A stretch of 64,000 nt of DNA from contig AP018269.1 in assembly GCA_003994795.1 (NCBI GenBank), positions 1,491,346 to 1,555,345 of the forward strand, in the 5' to 3' direction. This DNA is from Cylindrospermum sp. NIES-4074 (GTDB lineage: Bacteria; Cyanobacteriota; Cyanobacteriia; Cyanobacteriales; Nostocaceae). The position numbers and the translations under genes are program-made. Below, one piece after another: positions 45,050 to 54,092 of this stretch. Numbering within the stretch: the first letter of the stretch is position 1; each line of letters opens with the position of its first letter. Under the pieces are notes generated by a model. The model was not told where the DNA came from. It saw nothing but the letters and a program-made list of their open reading frames with translations, and made no database searches.

Positions 45050-46630
45050 ATGTATAAATTAGGGAAATCTCTGCTGGCTAGTTCGGCTATTTGTGGGGCA
45101 ATGCTGTTTGTAAATGCTGCTGCGTTTGCTGGGGAAACACCAGCTACATCAGAAACCACTCCCGATGCACAAGCTGAGAATCTTAGTCAAGACCAGGTAA
45201 TGTCACAAGTTACCTCGGTGTCTCAGCTGTCGGATGTACAAGTCTCGGATTGGGCATTCCAAGCTTTGCAATCACTGGTAGAGAGATATGGCTGTATTGC
45301 AGGCTATCCTAATGGTACTTATCGCGGTAATCGGGCTTTGACGCGATATGAGTTTGCGGCTGGTTTGAATGCTTGTCTAGACCGGGTGAATGAACTAATT
45401 GCCACTGGTACCGCCGATTTGACCACAAAAGAAGACCTAACCACATTACAAAAGCTGCAAGAAGAGTTTTCAGCAGAACTGGCAACCTTGCGCGGTCGTG
45501 TGGATGCGCTAGAAGCAAGAACTGCTGAGTTAGAAGCGAATCAATTTTCTACTACAACCAAATTGCAAGGGCAAGTTGTCGCTGTTGTCAGTGATGTTTT
45601 GTCAAGTGATAAGGTCAACGGTGCAGAAATTACAGACAAGAATACAACTCTTGGGGCACGGGCGCGTCTTGAATTTGTGAGTAGCTTCACAGGGCAAGAT
45701 ACACTTTTCACCAGAATCCAAACTAATAATATTCTTAGCCCCGACATCAACACCCGTGAGGGGAATCTGTTTTTTGCTGGTGCTGATGGTACTAACGATG
45801 CTTTCATCGATGCACTGTATTATGCATTCCCCCTTGGTAAAGCAACTCAAGTGAAACTGATTGCTAATGCAGGTGCAGCAGATGACCTCACCAGTACGGT
45901 TAATCTTTTTGATGGTGATGGCGCATTTGGTGCCTTGTCCACCTTTGGCACCCGGAACCCAATTTATAACCAGATATCTGGTGCGGGTGTGGGAGTTACC
46001 CAATATTTCAGCCGGAATTTATCCCTCAGTTTAGGGTATTTAGCTGCTCCTGGTGTGGCTAATAACCCTGCCCCTAGAAATGGTTTGTTTGATGGTGGTT
46101 ATGGTGCTTTGGCGCAGTTGACAGTGAAACCAAGCGATCGCATTTCTCTTGGTTTAACCTACATCAATTCTTACAAACAGCCACTACTCACAGGTAGCAA
46201 TGCGGCAACCACAGACATAACCAGTGAAGCGTTTTCCAGCAATTCTTATGGTGTCGAAGCATCAGTTGGCATCAGTGATAAATTTGTCTTGGGTGGTTGG
46301 GCTGGATACACTAACAGCCGTGTTTTAACAGGGAACCGTGGAGATGTAGACATTTGGAACTATGCCGTTACTCTTGGCTTCCCCGACCTTGGTAAAAAAG
46401 GCAACTTGGCAGGTATCATTGTTGGGATGGAACCTAAAGTGACAAGTTCTAACGTCTCAGGATTGAGTGAAGACGAAGATACTTCTTATCATGTTGAGGC
46501 GTTTTATCAGTACAAGGTAAGTGATAATATCACCATTACCCCAGGACTTATTTGGCTAACAGCGCCGGATCATAAAGATAACAACGATAGTGTTGTAATT
46601 GGTGCGCTGAGAACCACATTCAGTTTCTAA
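45050..46630 (+). CDS. SLH-domain OprB-type porin
   Basis: 526 aa with signal peptide (about 1-27, ending AAFA). An SLH domain (about 60-120, WAFQALQSLVERYG, GYPNGTYRGNRALTRYEFAAGL) is followed by a coiled coil (about 130-165) and a beta-barrel ending in F (TTFSF). Such porins are the main outer-membrane channels of cyanobacteria. It is divergent from znuA, next to the zinc uptake genes, so a role in metal passage is plausible but not shown. Confidence 0.9.
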   Translation: MYKLGKSLLASSAICGAMLFVNAAAFAGETPATSETTPDAQAENLSQDQVMSQVTSVSQLSDVQVSDWAFQALQSLVERYGCIAGYPNGTYRGNRALTRYEFAAGLNACLDRVNELIATGTADLTTKEDLTTLQKLQEEFSAELATLRGRVDALEARTAELEANQFSTTTKLQGQVVAVVSDVLSSDKVNGAEITDKNTTLGARARLEFVSSFTGQDTLFTRIQTNNILSPDINTREGNLFFAGADGTNDAFIDALYYAFPLGKATQVKLIANAGAADDLTSTVNLFDGDGAFGALSTFGTRNPIYNQISGAGVGVTQYFSRNLSLSLGYLAAPGVANNPAPRNGLFDGGYGALAQLTVKPSDRISLGLTYINSYKQPLLTGSNAATTDITSEAFSSNSYGVEASVGISDKFVLGGWAGYTNSRVLTGNRGDVDIWNYAVTLGFPDLGKKGNLAGIIVGMEPKVTSSNVSGLSEDEDTSYHVEAFYQYKVSDNITITPGLIWLTAPDHKDNNDSVVIGALRTTFSF

Positions 46631-46643
46631 TTCTCAAAATCTC

Positions 46644-46684
46644 AGACGAAGACGTGAAGCACAACTTTACGTCTTCTGTTTTTT
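46644..46684 (+). terminator. Porin gene terminator
   Basis: Stem GAAGACGT / ACGTCTTC, 13-nt loop, then TGTTTTTT. About 15 nt after the porin stop. A second weaker hairpin follows at about 46700-46725. Confidence 0.8.
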
Positions 46685-46890
46685 AAAATTTATCAAAATA
46701 AAAGCCCAGGCAAAATGCTGGACTTGATATTTAAAAAAATATTAGACTTCTGAGAAAAATTAATTTTATCTCCTCTGTAGAAGACTTTATTAATGAGCGA
46801 AAAAACCTTTTGTTGTATGCAAGTACACAGTAACTCAGCCTACTGCGAAAGATTTTTTAATAAATCTAGCGTTGATTTCTGAACATGATT

Positions 46891-47589
46891 TTAAACTGTT
46901 TTGAATTTCCGTTTTGTAAATGAACCTACACCCAAAGCACCGAAGGCTAATAAGCCCAACATAGAACCAGGTTCAGGAACATTAGCTACTCTATAAGCAT
47001 GATTATCACTTTCAAACGCAGTTCCACTAGATTTCAGAACTACCTTGTTAAAAGTCTGTCCAGCGTCTGCAAAGAAATTAACAAAAAGGTTATCCTGAGG
47101 ACTACTTTGATTACCACCACCGGTAGCACCAGGAATATCGGTGCCTGCAAAGGATTGCAACAAACTAATGCCGCTATAGAATTCAATGGAATTATATGTA
47201 TCCACAGAACCCCAGTGCAAGCCAAAGTAATCAAGTGCTTGATCGAAGTCAATAGTTACAGAATCTGTGTTTCCGGGAACGTTATTCCTCGTTGGAGAGA
47301 TTGTCAGGTACTTACTTTCATCCCCAACTGGTTTAGCATACGATCCACTTACGCTTCCTGAAACTATAGTGGGAGTACCAACAGGGGACGAGTATTTTGC
47401 AAATCCAGTGGTTGGTGCTACACCATTATTGAAGTCAATTGTAGTCACTCCAGGCTGATTGGAGCTGATCCCGTTTGGTGTAGGAGTTGAACTGCCGTTA
47501 ACGAGGGTAATAGCGCTAGCTGGGTTTGCACTCACTAAAAAAACTGTTGTGCCAACTAAGGCTAATGAAAGTTTTTGAAGAGTAAACAT
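46891..47589 (-). CDS. PEP-CTERM protein
   Basis: 232 aa with signal peptide (about 1-26, ending PASA), a beta-rich domain with LHWGSVDTYNSIEFYSG and a C-terminal VPEPGSMLGLLAFGALGVG-type sorting signal (VPEPGS, helix, KRKFK). Exported and probably surface-associated. The sequence resembles Npun-type PEP-CTERM proteins of unknown role; no catalytic motif is seen. Confidence 0.85.
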   Translation of the reverse strand: MFTLQKLSLALVGTTVFLVSANPASAITLVNGSSTPTPNGISSNQPGVTTIDFNNGVAPTTGFAKYSSPVGTPTIVSGSVSGSYAKPVGDESKYLTISPTRNNVPGNTDSVTIDFDQALDYFGLHWGSVDTYNSIEFYSGISLLQSFAGTDIPGATGGGNQSSPQDNLFVNFFADAGQTFNKVVLKSSGTAFESDNHAYRVANVPEPGSMLGLLAFGALGVGSFTKRKFKTV

Positions 47590-47814
47590 TGGTTTTGCTT
47601 ATTCTATGTGTTCTTATTATACTTTATACACATAACTTAAAATTTGTATATGTATCGAAAGTATTAAATAGCTAGTAAAACATAGAAGTATTAATTCATC
47701 AGGAAAGGCAGGGAGCAGCTTTGCAGGAGGCTCAGTCGGAATACTGATTCCAGCAAAGCTGCCCGTGACCAAAGGGAACTTCAGTTGAAAACCCCGCCTT
47801 CCATACGGCGCTGA

Positions 47815-47847
47815 CAATTGGTTGGGGTCTGAATCCCCATCCAATTG
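47815..47847. repeat. Strong hairpin in intergenic DNA
   Basis: CAATTGG-T-TGGGG pairs with CCCCA-T-CCAATTG across a 7-nt loop. Perfect except for the T-T mismatch. May be the end of a small element. Confidence 0.6.
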
Positions 47848-48086
47848 TTCCTTCTGCCCTCTGCCCTCAGCAAAGCTGCCTTCTTCAAGCGTCTACTGCC
47901 CTGAGAAGGAAGAAAGCTTGTTAGGTTGGGAAACAGCTAGAAATGATTTATACACAGATAAAATTGTTTTGTATGCGATAAATATGCGATCGCCTTCCAC
48001 ACCTCCCAGTAAGAAAGCGAGATTTAGCATTTCTAACTAATCCATACTTTAATCGCTAGGCTAAAAATGTACTGTCCCAGCGCAGT

Positions 48087-48119
48087 AAAAAAAAGACCAG
48101 CCTCCCACAGCTGGTCTTT
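48087..48119 (-). terminator. Minus-strand terminator
   Basis: A ten-bp perfect stem AAAGACCAGC / GCTGGTCTTT with an 8-nt loop, followed on the minus strand by a run of eight T. The nearest minus-strand gene upstream ends at 48464, over 300 nt away, so either a long 3' region or an unseen RNA ends here. Confidence 0.8.
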
Positions 48120-48291
48120 AAAAGTGTTTTTCGCGTTGTCTTCTCAATAGAGTTAAAACCAAATTGCGCGTTCCCAAAATGCAACGGGCAACTTTTCTTA
48201 ACAATATTGTAACAGTCAACACAGTTTTTTCGTGGATCTCCAACAAAAAATATCTTCATTTAGGTTGGAAGGCTTCTATCTTCGGGTGGAG

Positions 48292-48381
48292 GTGGGGAGT
48301 GTGGGGAGTGTGGGGAGTGTGGGGAGTGTGGGGAGTGTGGGGAGCAGGGGGAGTGTGGGGGGTGTGGGAAGTGTGGGGAAT
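48292..48381. repeat. 9-bp tandem repeat array, ten units
   Basis: Unit GTGGGGAGT. Five exact copies (48292-48336) then five diverged copies. The period is a multiple of three, so it is open in some frames, but no gene is supported. Confidence 0.9.
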
Positions 48382-48430
48382 AATTACTTATTGCCTCATT
48401 GCCTCTTACCTGTTAAGAGTTCCCCCCTTC

Positions 48431-48482
48431 AATGACTAATGACTAATGACTAATGACCAATGACTAATGACTAATGACTAAT
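48431..48482. repeat. 7-bp tandem repeat array (STRR type)
   Basis: Seven copies of AATGACT with one variant (AATGACC), of the short tandemly repeated repetitive type seen in heterocystous cyanobacteria. It overlaps the 3' end of the NFACT gene and supplies its stop codon. Confidence 0.9.
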
Positions 48483-50191
48483 TGCGGTTGTCCCCAGAGA
48501 ATGGTTTCTTGCTTATAAATGGCAATTCCCGGTTTGGCTCCTTTGGGTTTGTAGACGTGCTTGGGCTGAGTGTAAACTATTGGTACTTGGTCGCTTTGGC
48601 GGGCGCGACTGAAGTAAGCGGCAAGATTAGCCACAAATTGCAAGTCAGCTTCTTCTGGGACTGCACCAGGTTCGAGACGTAGTAGCAAATGGCTACCGGG
48701 AATTTCTTGGGCGTGGAACCATAAATCATAATCTCCAGCTACACGAAATGTTAATTGGTCATTTTGGCGATTGTTGCGACCAATTAAGACTTCAAAGCCG
48801 CTGGGGGTGCGGTAACGATGAAAGTTGGTGCTGGCTGTTTCGGTTGTACTGCGGTTGCGATATTCGGGGTCTTCTAAATATTTTTGCCCAATCAGCTCGT
48901 CGCGGATTTCTTCTAGGGCTTGCAAATCTTCTGTGGTTTGGTATTTTTCTATTTGGGCGATCGCCGCTTCTACTTGTTCTAAATAGTCAATCTCTGCCTG
49001 TACCTCAAGAAATAGCGGTTCCACAGCCAGACGAGCACGTTTTAACTTTTGGTGCTGTTTATAAAGCTTTTGGGCATTTTGGACAGCATTTTTATCTGGC
49101 AAAAGCGCGATCGCCACTGGTTTACCACTCTCAAAATCTGGGAGCATAATTTGTTTCATCCCCGGTTCCCAGTTTTGCAGGTGTGCCATCAACAAATCAG
49201 CTTTTTGGCGATAATCATCAGCTTGGTCTGACTGCTGCAAGCGATCGCTAAAGGTTTGCCTTTTTTGGCGCAATTTCGCCAGAATATTCTGCAATTTCTG
49301 ACTCAACTGATGGCGAACTTGAGAAAATAACTGTTGATTTATTTGGTCTGTGTAGTAGCAGTTGAGTAATTCCTGAATATCTTTTGCAGGTGCAACCGCT
49401 CCCCAACCCATAACTGTGTATCCATCTGCTGTCCAAGCTGGTTGAAATTTACCCAACTCTAAAGCTTGTAGCCATTCTTGCCAGCGCTCAAATAGCCGTT
49501 GCCAGTCATCGGCATTAAGGGCATCGGTGGTTGTTTCTGGTGCTACATTTGCTGCTAGCAACATTTCTGCCAACAATGCTGCACTCAAACCACGATAACT
49601 TTTGAGCAACTGCCGTTTAATGGCTCCTGGTACTAAACTCACCCGTTCTTGCCAACGTTCTTGGGATTCGCTCAAACTGGGGATAGGGCCTGTGAGTTTG
49701 GGTGGTGTTTCATAAGGCTGTCCGGTTTGGATGGGACGAACGCTGGATTGCTGCTGACTAACTTGATGGGCAGCAGTGATAATTATATCGTTGGCATCGG
49801 TGAGGATGGCGTTGCTGTATTTGCCCATAACTTCTATATACAGGTGATAGAGGGCGTCTTCACCGGGACGACGGGCAAATTGCAAATCAACAACACGTTC
49901 CCAAGGTGCGATCGCCTCAATTGCCACTAAAGCCAAACCACCCAACTGGTGTATTAGTTGTTGGCTAAATGTAAAAGTATCTTGTAGGCGTGGCGGTGGT
50001 TCGCCAATACAAATATGTGCAGCTTGGGGATGCCAACTAATCTCTAGCCAAACCCTTGTTTGTAGGGTACGTAATGCCACTGCAATAGTATAGCGATCGC
50101 GCTGGTAAACCTGCTCTGTCCGCGAGGGTAGCCAGTTAGCGCGTAGTTCGCTACAAGCAGCTGTGAGGGTAGTAAAGTCAACTGGTTGCAA
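48464..50191 (-). CDS. NFACT (Rqc2/RqcH-like) protein
   Basis: 575 aa. NFACT-N (about 1-180, with MQPVDFTTLTAACSEL and YIEVMGKYSNAILTD), a coiled-coil middle (about 290-440) and NFACT-R at the C-terminus (about 465-565, with FRVAGDYDLWFHAQEIPGSHLLLR in pieces: DLWFHAQ, PGSHLLLR). Bacterial RqcH binds stalled 50S subunits and adds Ala tails in ribosome quality control. The last four residues and stop are encoded by the AATGACT repeat array. Confidence 0.9.
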   Translation of the reverse strand: MQPVDFTTLTAACSELRANWLPSRTEQVYQRDRYTIAVALRTLQTRVWLEISWHPQAAHICIGEPPPRLQDTFTFSQQLIHQLGGLALVAIEAIAPWERVVDLQFARRPGEDALYHLYIEVMGKYSNAILTDANDIIITAAHQVSQQQSSVRPIQTGQPYETPPKLTGPIPSLSESQERWQERVSLVPGAIKRQLLKSYRGLSAALLAEMLLAANVAPETTTDALNADDWQRLFERWQEWLQALELGKFQPAWTADGYTVMGWGAVAPAKDIQELLNCYYTDQINQQLFSQVRHQLSQKLQNILAKLRQKRQTFSDRLQQSDQADDYRQKADLLMAHLQNWEPGMKQIMLPDFESGKPVAIALLPDKNAVQNAQKLYKQHQKLKRARLAVEPLFLEVQAEIDYLEQVEAAIAQIEKYQTTEDLQALEEIRDELIGQKYLEDPEYRNRSTTETASTNFHRYRTPSGFEVLIGRNNRQNDQLTFRVAGDYDLWFHAQEIPGSHLLLRLEPGAVPEEADLQFVANLAAYFSRARQSDQVPIVYTQPKHVYKPKGAKPGIAIYKQETILWGQPQLVISH

Positions 50192-50353
50192 AACGATTAT
50201 TCACTGGCGTTAAAAGGTCGATGCCCAGTATACTTCTATCTTCTCTGATTCAGGATGAATCGGCGCAAAAAAGCCATCAGCTGACCTGAGATTTTCACAG
50301 GTCGTGCTGACTGCTACTGCCTTAAAGGTATCCCAAATAGTTTAATGGCTGGA

Positions 50354-51640
50354 TTAACTGAGTAATGCAGGTTCTTTAACTGGTTGCTCTTTAACTGGTT
50401 GCTCTAATAATTGGGTGTATAGTTCATCGAGCTGCTGTGCTACACCATCCCAACTAAACTTATTGATGACTTGTTTTCTACCAGCTCGTCCCAATTCATC
50501 TCGCCATTGTGGATTACTCAAAATCCGGTCAATGGCATTCCTGAAGGCGGCGACATCTTTTGGTGGTACTAATAAACCAGTTTTTTCATTCACAACAGTA
50601 AACTGAAGTCCGCCGACATCGCTGGCTACTACTGGTGTACCACTTGCCATTGCTTCAATTGCCACCAATCCAAAGGGTTCGTAGTGACTGGGAACAACAC
50701 AAACATCGGCAGCGGCGTAATATGTTGGCAGAACTTCCTGACTCAGACGACCGGGAAAGCTGGTAAATTCATTCATCCCTAATTCGTTGACAAGTTGCTC
50801 AATGCGATCGCGTTCTCTACCGTCGCTATTACCTGGAGTGCTACCGCCACCTATCATTAGCTGAACTTTTTGAGAACCATGTAATTTAGACTCGCGCACT
50901 GCACGTACCAAGGTTTCTATTCCTTTGCGCGGGTCAAAACGACCTACGTATAACACTAGTTTAGCTTCTGGATCAATTCCCAAATCTGCCCTTGCTGCTG
51001 TCCGCTCAACTGAACCAAACCGCCGAATATCTGTACCACAAGGAATAATATCAACTTGACCTTTAGATGAAACAAGCGATCGCATATGGTTTTTTTCCTG
51101 GGGACTGGTGGCCACAATCCTTTCTGCTGTTTCCAATACCTGTTTTTCTACTGCTAAACGCTGACTCGCAACCAGAGGAATGTTGTCTTTGGCGATCGCC
51201 TTATACTTAACTGCGCCTAAAGAGTGATAAGTGTGAACTAGTTTGCTATCTTGGATTGACTTTAACTGCATCCCTACCCAGCTAGATAGCCAATAGTTAG
51301 AGTGAACCAAAGGATATATTATTCCGTTTTCTCTTTGAAATTCGCGTAACTGCTCTACAAATTCTTGCAAATACATAAAACCATTGTCCCTGGGTATAAA
51401 CTCCACGGGCCCTGCTGTTAAACGAATTGTTCGACAATTGCGGCTATGTTGAACAATTGTTTCTTGGTCAGCACTCACTTTGCGACTAAACATATCAACT
51501 TGCCATCCTAGCAAGGCTAGTGCTTCACCCACTTGGCGGACATAAACATTTTGTCCTCCAGCTTCTTCTTTCCCAATTTCAATCGCCGGGTCGCCGTGAA
51601 CTGAAATTAAGGCGATACGTTTTTCAGTGGTAGAGTTCAT
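50354..51640 (-). CDS. Glycosyltransferase, sucrose-phosphate-synthase-like
   Basis: 428 aa GT-B fold. N-terminal ALISVHGDPA with GGQNVYVRQV, HSNYWLSS and HTYHSLG; C-terminal LYVGRFDPRKG, then HYEPFGLVAIEAMASGTPVVASDVGG (in pieces: EPFGLVAIEAMASG). These match sucrose-phosphate synthase and MshA-like enzymes. Sucrose is a compatible solute and a carbon carrier to heterocysts. The C-terminus has a repeated EQPVK from a short DNA duplication. Substrate is not certain. Confidence 0.82.
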   Translation of the reverse strand: MNSTTEKRIALISVHGDPAIEIGKEEAGGQNVYVRQVGEALALLGWQVDMFSRKVSADQETIVQHSRNCRTIRLTAGPVEFIPRDNGFMYLQEFVEQLREFQRENGIIYPLVHSNYWLSSWVGMQLKSIQDSKLVHTYHSLGAVKYKAIAKDNIPLVASQRLAVEKQVLETAERIVATSPQEKNHMRSLVSSKGQVDIIPCGTDIRRFGSVERTAARADLGIDPEAKLVLYVGRFDPRKGIETLVRAVRESKLHGSQKVQLMIGGGSTPGNSDGRERDRIEQLVNELGMNEFTSFPGRLSQEVLPTYYAAADVCVVPSHYEPFGLVAIEAMASGTPVVASDVGGLQFTVVNEKTGLLVPPKDVAAFRNAIDRILSNPQWRDELGRAGRKQVINKFSWDGVAQQLDELYTQLLEQPVKEQPVKEPALLS

Positions 51641-52216
51641 AGTTTGTGTGTTGCTGATTTTAACAAGGTGGCTGGCGTTTCCAAGTTTGCACCTAGCACG
51701 CTTACCTGAATTATTGAGAAACCTTGACTAATTCCTTATTTTAATTTAATTATCTCAGACAAATCTATACATTTGCTACTATAAATAGGCTGTCTAACCT
51801 AATGTTTATATTTGTTTTCTTTATATGTAAAAAGTTAGGTTTCTATCTAATACTTTCGATAGATAAATATCTATTTATTAATGGTTATTTTGCACATTAA
51901 ATTCTCCACGTGTATGAATTCATAACGTGTTTGCCAAATACTGTAGCAGCAATTCAAGATACCAATCGTAAATTTAAAGTGTTTGAACTCCAGTCTTTTA
52001 GTCTGTGTTACTCAATCAAATATTTAATCCTAATTAACAGCGAACTGGATGAAGTGAATTGTTAAAAACAGCCCGATGATTACGGAAATGGGTCTAACCA
52101 GTTAAATCGGTTAATAAATGTATTCACATACACTATTATTAAAATGCGTAAATTTTTTGTTAAGTACGATACAATTTTCTAAAAGAATATACATTAATCA
52201 ACATAAAAATCACAGA

Positions 52217-52383
52217 CTTACGCAAAACCAGGAAAAAACGTAGACGCGGAGCAGCTTGCACCTGGTACCGCAAAAGACCTATAGACGCGCAGCGTCTCCT
52301 AGAATTGACAAAAATGCAAAGCCCCTTCAGTTTCACCCTGTTATGGGCAGTTTTAACCGAAGGGGCTGTTATTTCTGCGTAAG
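52217..52383. mobile_element. Palindromic element with CTTACGCA ends
   Basis: CTTACGCA (52217-52224) and TGCGTAAG (52376-52383) bound 167 bp. Inside is a long hairpin (AGCCCCTTC / GAAGGGGCT arms, 52320-52367). The same end sequence occurs in the 60791-60949 element. Confidence 0.6.
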
Positions 52384-52453
52384 CATTCAGCACTTCAGCG
52401 GTCAGCGTTCGACTCGGTTCGGTTACGCTCACGCCCGCGTAGCCGAGGTGACG

Positions 52454-52618
52454 CCGTAAGCGCAAAGCGCAGCCTACCGTAGGTAAAGGCTATACGCGTA
52501 GCGTTCCGCAGGAAAGTCAGTCAGCGTTCGACGCTCGCTCACACCGTAAGCGCAAAGCGCAGGCTTGTCTGCGACACGCTCCGCGAACCGCCAACGCGTA
52601 GCGTTCCGCAGGAAAGTC
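52454..52618. repeat. Two interleaved direct repeats
   Basis: CCGTAAGCGCAAAGCGCAG at 52454 and 52544, and a 25-bp sequence ending GCGTTCCGCAGGAAAGTC at 52494-52518 and 52594-52618. GC-rich and rich in short palindromes, unlike the flanking DNA. Confidence 0.8.
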
Positions 52619-52925
52619 TAAAACCGGCTTTTAGACTGAGTTTAAGGGGATAGTTAGAATGCTCAAAAATTCTTTAAGCTTGCTGATGGCTTGAAGCTAC
52701 AAGCTGAATGCTTACATTTCTCCCACCTTTACACTTTTTGCAAATAGGAGAGGACAAGAGCTTACTTTATCAGCTTTTTTAATTTTTAATTCTGCACAGC
52801 AACACTAGTGGCTTTAATGCATCCGGCTCAATTCTTGTCAAATTCCTGTGCAATCCGTCATCAAATTTGGTTTCGTCCGCACACTATGCCACAGCCATAG
52901 ATTCATAATGGTTTCCCTAACGTGG

Positions 52926-52991
52926 TCAGGGAAAATGAGACTGGAAGCCCCATCCTTCTAAAGGGTGGGGTACTTCACTTGCTCTCCCTGA
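52926..52991. repeat. Hairpin element downstream of the RRM gene
   Basis: Inner hairpin CCCCATCCTT-CTA-AAGGGTGGGG (52948-52970) inside outer arms TCAGGGA (52926) and TCCCTGA (52985). It resembles the subterminal hairpins of IS200/IS605-type elements, but could also serve as the terminator of the gene at 52996. Confidence 0.55.
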
Positions 52992-52995
52992 GGGA

Positions 52996-53487
52996 TTAAT
53001 TGGTAGTTTGTGCGGCTAGCATCTGCTTCAGCTTTTCTAACTCAGAAGCCCAACGGGGATCTGGACGAATAGCATCTGAATCAGTAGTAGTAGTAGTGGT
53101 TTCACGGGCCCCACCACCACGCCGGGGCTTCTTAGAACCTTTTTCGCGACGGCTACCTTCTTTGTTAATGCTAGGAGCGGGGGTAGGACTAGCACTAGCT
53201 GCTTTGGGAGCTTGCTCCTCGCCTTCATCACCCTTGGTACGGGGTAATGCCTTCTCTAGCTTGATGGGCGTTTCTTTGAACAAGTGACCGTTATACTTTT
53301 CAATAATTTGATCTGCTTGTTCGTCATTGTTCACCGTGAGAAAACCGAAACCTCGGCACTTGCCAGTTTTCCGGTCTTTGATGAGTTTAGTGGTGACAGC
53401 ATCGCCCTCTGCTGCAAATACTGCTTGCAACTCTTGACGATCTATTTCTTCTTTTGGCAAATTGCCTATATATAGGCGAACGGACAT
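52996..53487 (-). CDS. RRM RNA-binding protein
   Basis: 163 aa. One RNA recognition motif (about 1-80) with RNP2 LYIGNL and RNP1 CRGFGFLTV, then a low-complexity Pro/Ala/Lys and Arg/Gly (RRGGGARE) tail and a short C-terminal helix. Cyanobacterial Rbp proteins of this type bind RNA and many are induced by cold. It is longer than the usual Rbp because of the tail. The preceding 600-nt gap could hold a long regulated leader. Confidence 0.93.
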   Translation of the reverse strand: MSVRLYIGNLPKEEIDRQELQAVFAAEGDAVTTKLIKDRKTGKCRGFGFLTVNNDEQADQIIEKYNGHLFKETPIKLEKALPRTKGDEGEEQAPKAASASPTPAPSINKEGSRREKGSKKPRRGGGARETTTTTTDSDAIRPDPRWASELEKLKQMLAAQTTN

Positions 53488-54092
53488 GAACTATACCTCC
53501 AGAGTTGAAATGAACTTGTCTTGGCAAGAAAACAATCACTTGGCTTTGGCTTTTAAATAGATGCTATTGAACAAAACTGCCATAAACCAATTTTTTTAAT
53601 CCAAACTGTCAACCTATACAATACAGTTTTTTGTTGGGATCAAGCTTGTTTAATACAAAAGCGCACTCCACGCCCAGCTAATACCACCTTAATTCTAAGA
53701 ATTGTAAATTTATTAGCCTACTGCCGAGTAAATTTAAAGAATTCTTTCCAAACCTTGTTCGCAGAATACAATACCATCCCTTACATTATCACGGTATCTT
53801 CTACGTAGCTAGTTAAGCGCCTACATTTCTAGCGATCGCATGATCGCATCGTAGCATAACCTACTTTTTTTTTCGCAACGGAGAAGATGGGAAACAAAAA
53901 CCAGCCAGTGGCTGGTTAATTTGCTGCTGTGTTGGGAGGATCAAAGGGGATGGATGAGCGCCAACAGGCTGGCTGTTAACCAAGCCAGAACGCTGAGTTA
54001 AGTCATTTGCTGTTGATTGTGTAAATAAATGTAACATTTTGGTAAATAAGTTGCAACTTTTCTTTACATTTCGGTTTGTCAGTTGTGATTGA
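53488..54092. other. Intergenic region
   Basis: 605 nt. Contains the rbp promoter and leader (53488-53800) and the minus-strand terminator at 53891-53917. No gene supported; a short minus-strand reading frame across 53861-54268 overlaps the next gene in another frame. Confidence 0.5.
53891..53917 (-). terminator. Minus-strand terminator
   Basis: A nine-bp perfect stem AACCAGCCA / TGGCTGGTT with one-base loop centre, then TTTTTGTTT on the minus strand. About 180 nt after the stop of the gene at 54093. Confidence 0.75.

Larger units (their letters stand above)
47590..48463. other. Repeat-rich intergenic region
   Basis: 874 nt with no convincing gene. It contains GCAGCTTTGC/GCAAAGCTGC arms at 47715-47762 with a third partial copy near 47868, the hairpin at 47815-47847, a minus-strand terminator, the 9-bp tandem array at 48292-48381 and a heptamer array at 48431-48482. 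Confidence 0.6.
51641..52995. other. 1.36 kb gap filled with repeats
   Basis: No supported gene. The first half is AT-rich and plain. From 52215 on it holds a palindrome-ended element (52217-52383), GC-rich direct and inverted repeats (52454-52618) and a hairpin element (52926-52991). An ORF on the minus strand across this DNA is most likely a by-product of the repeats. Confidence 0.6.

Noticed and set aside
48164-48439. Open frames of Gly/Val/Trp or Ser/Val/Gly repeats
   Set aside because: They come from the 9-bp tandem array, whose period is a multiple of three.
52160-52465. Minus-strand open frame of about 100 codons in the repeat-rich gap
   Set aside because: It spans palindromic repeat DNA, has no domain or RBS, and its composition follows the repeats.
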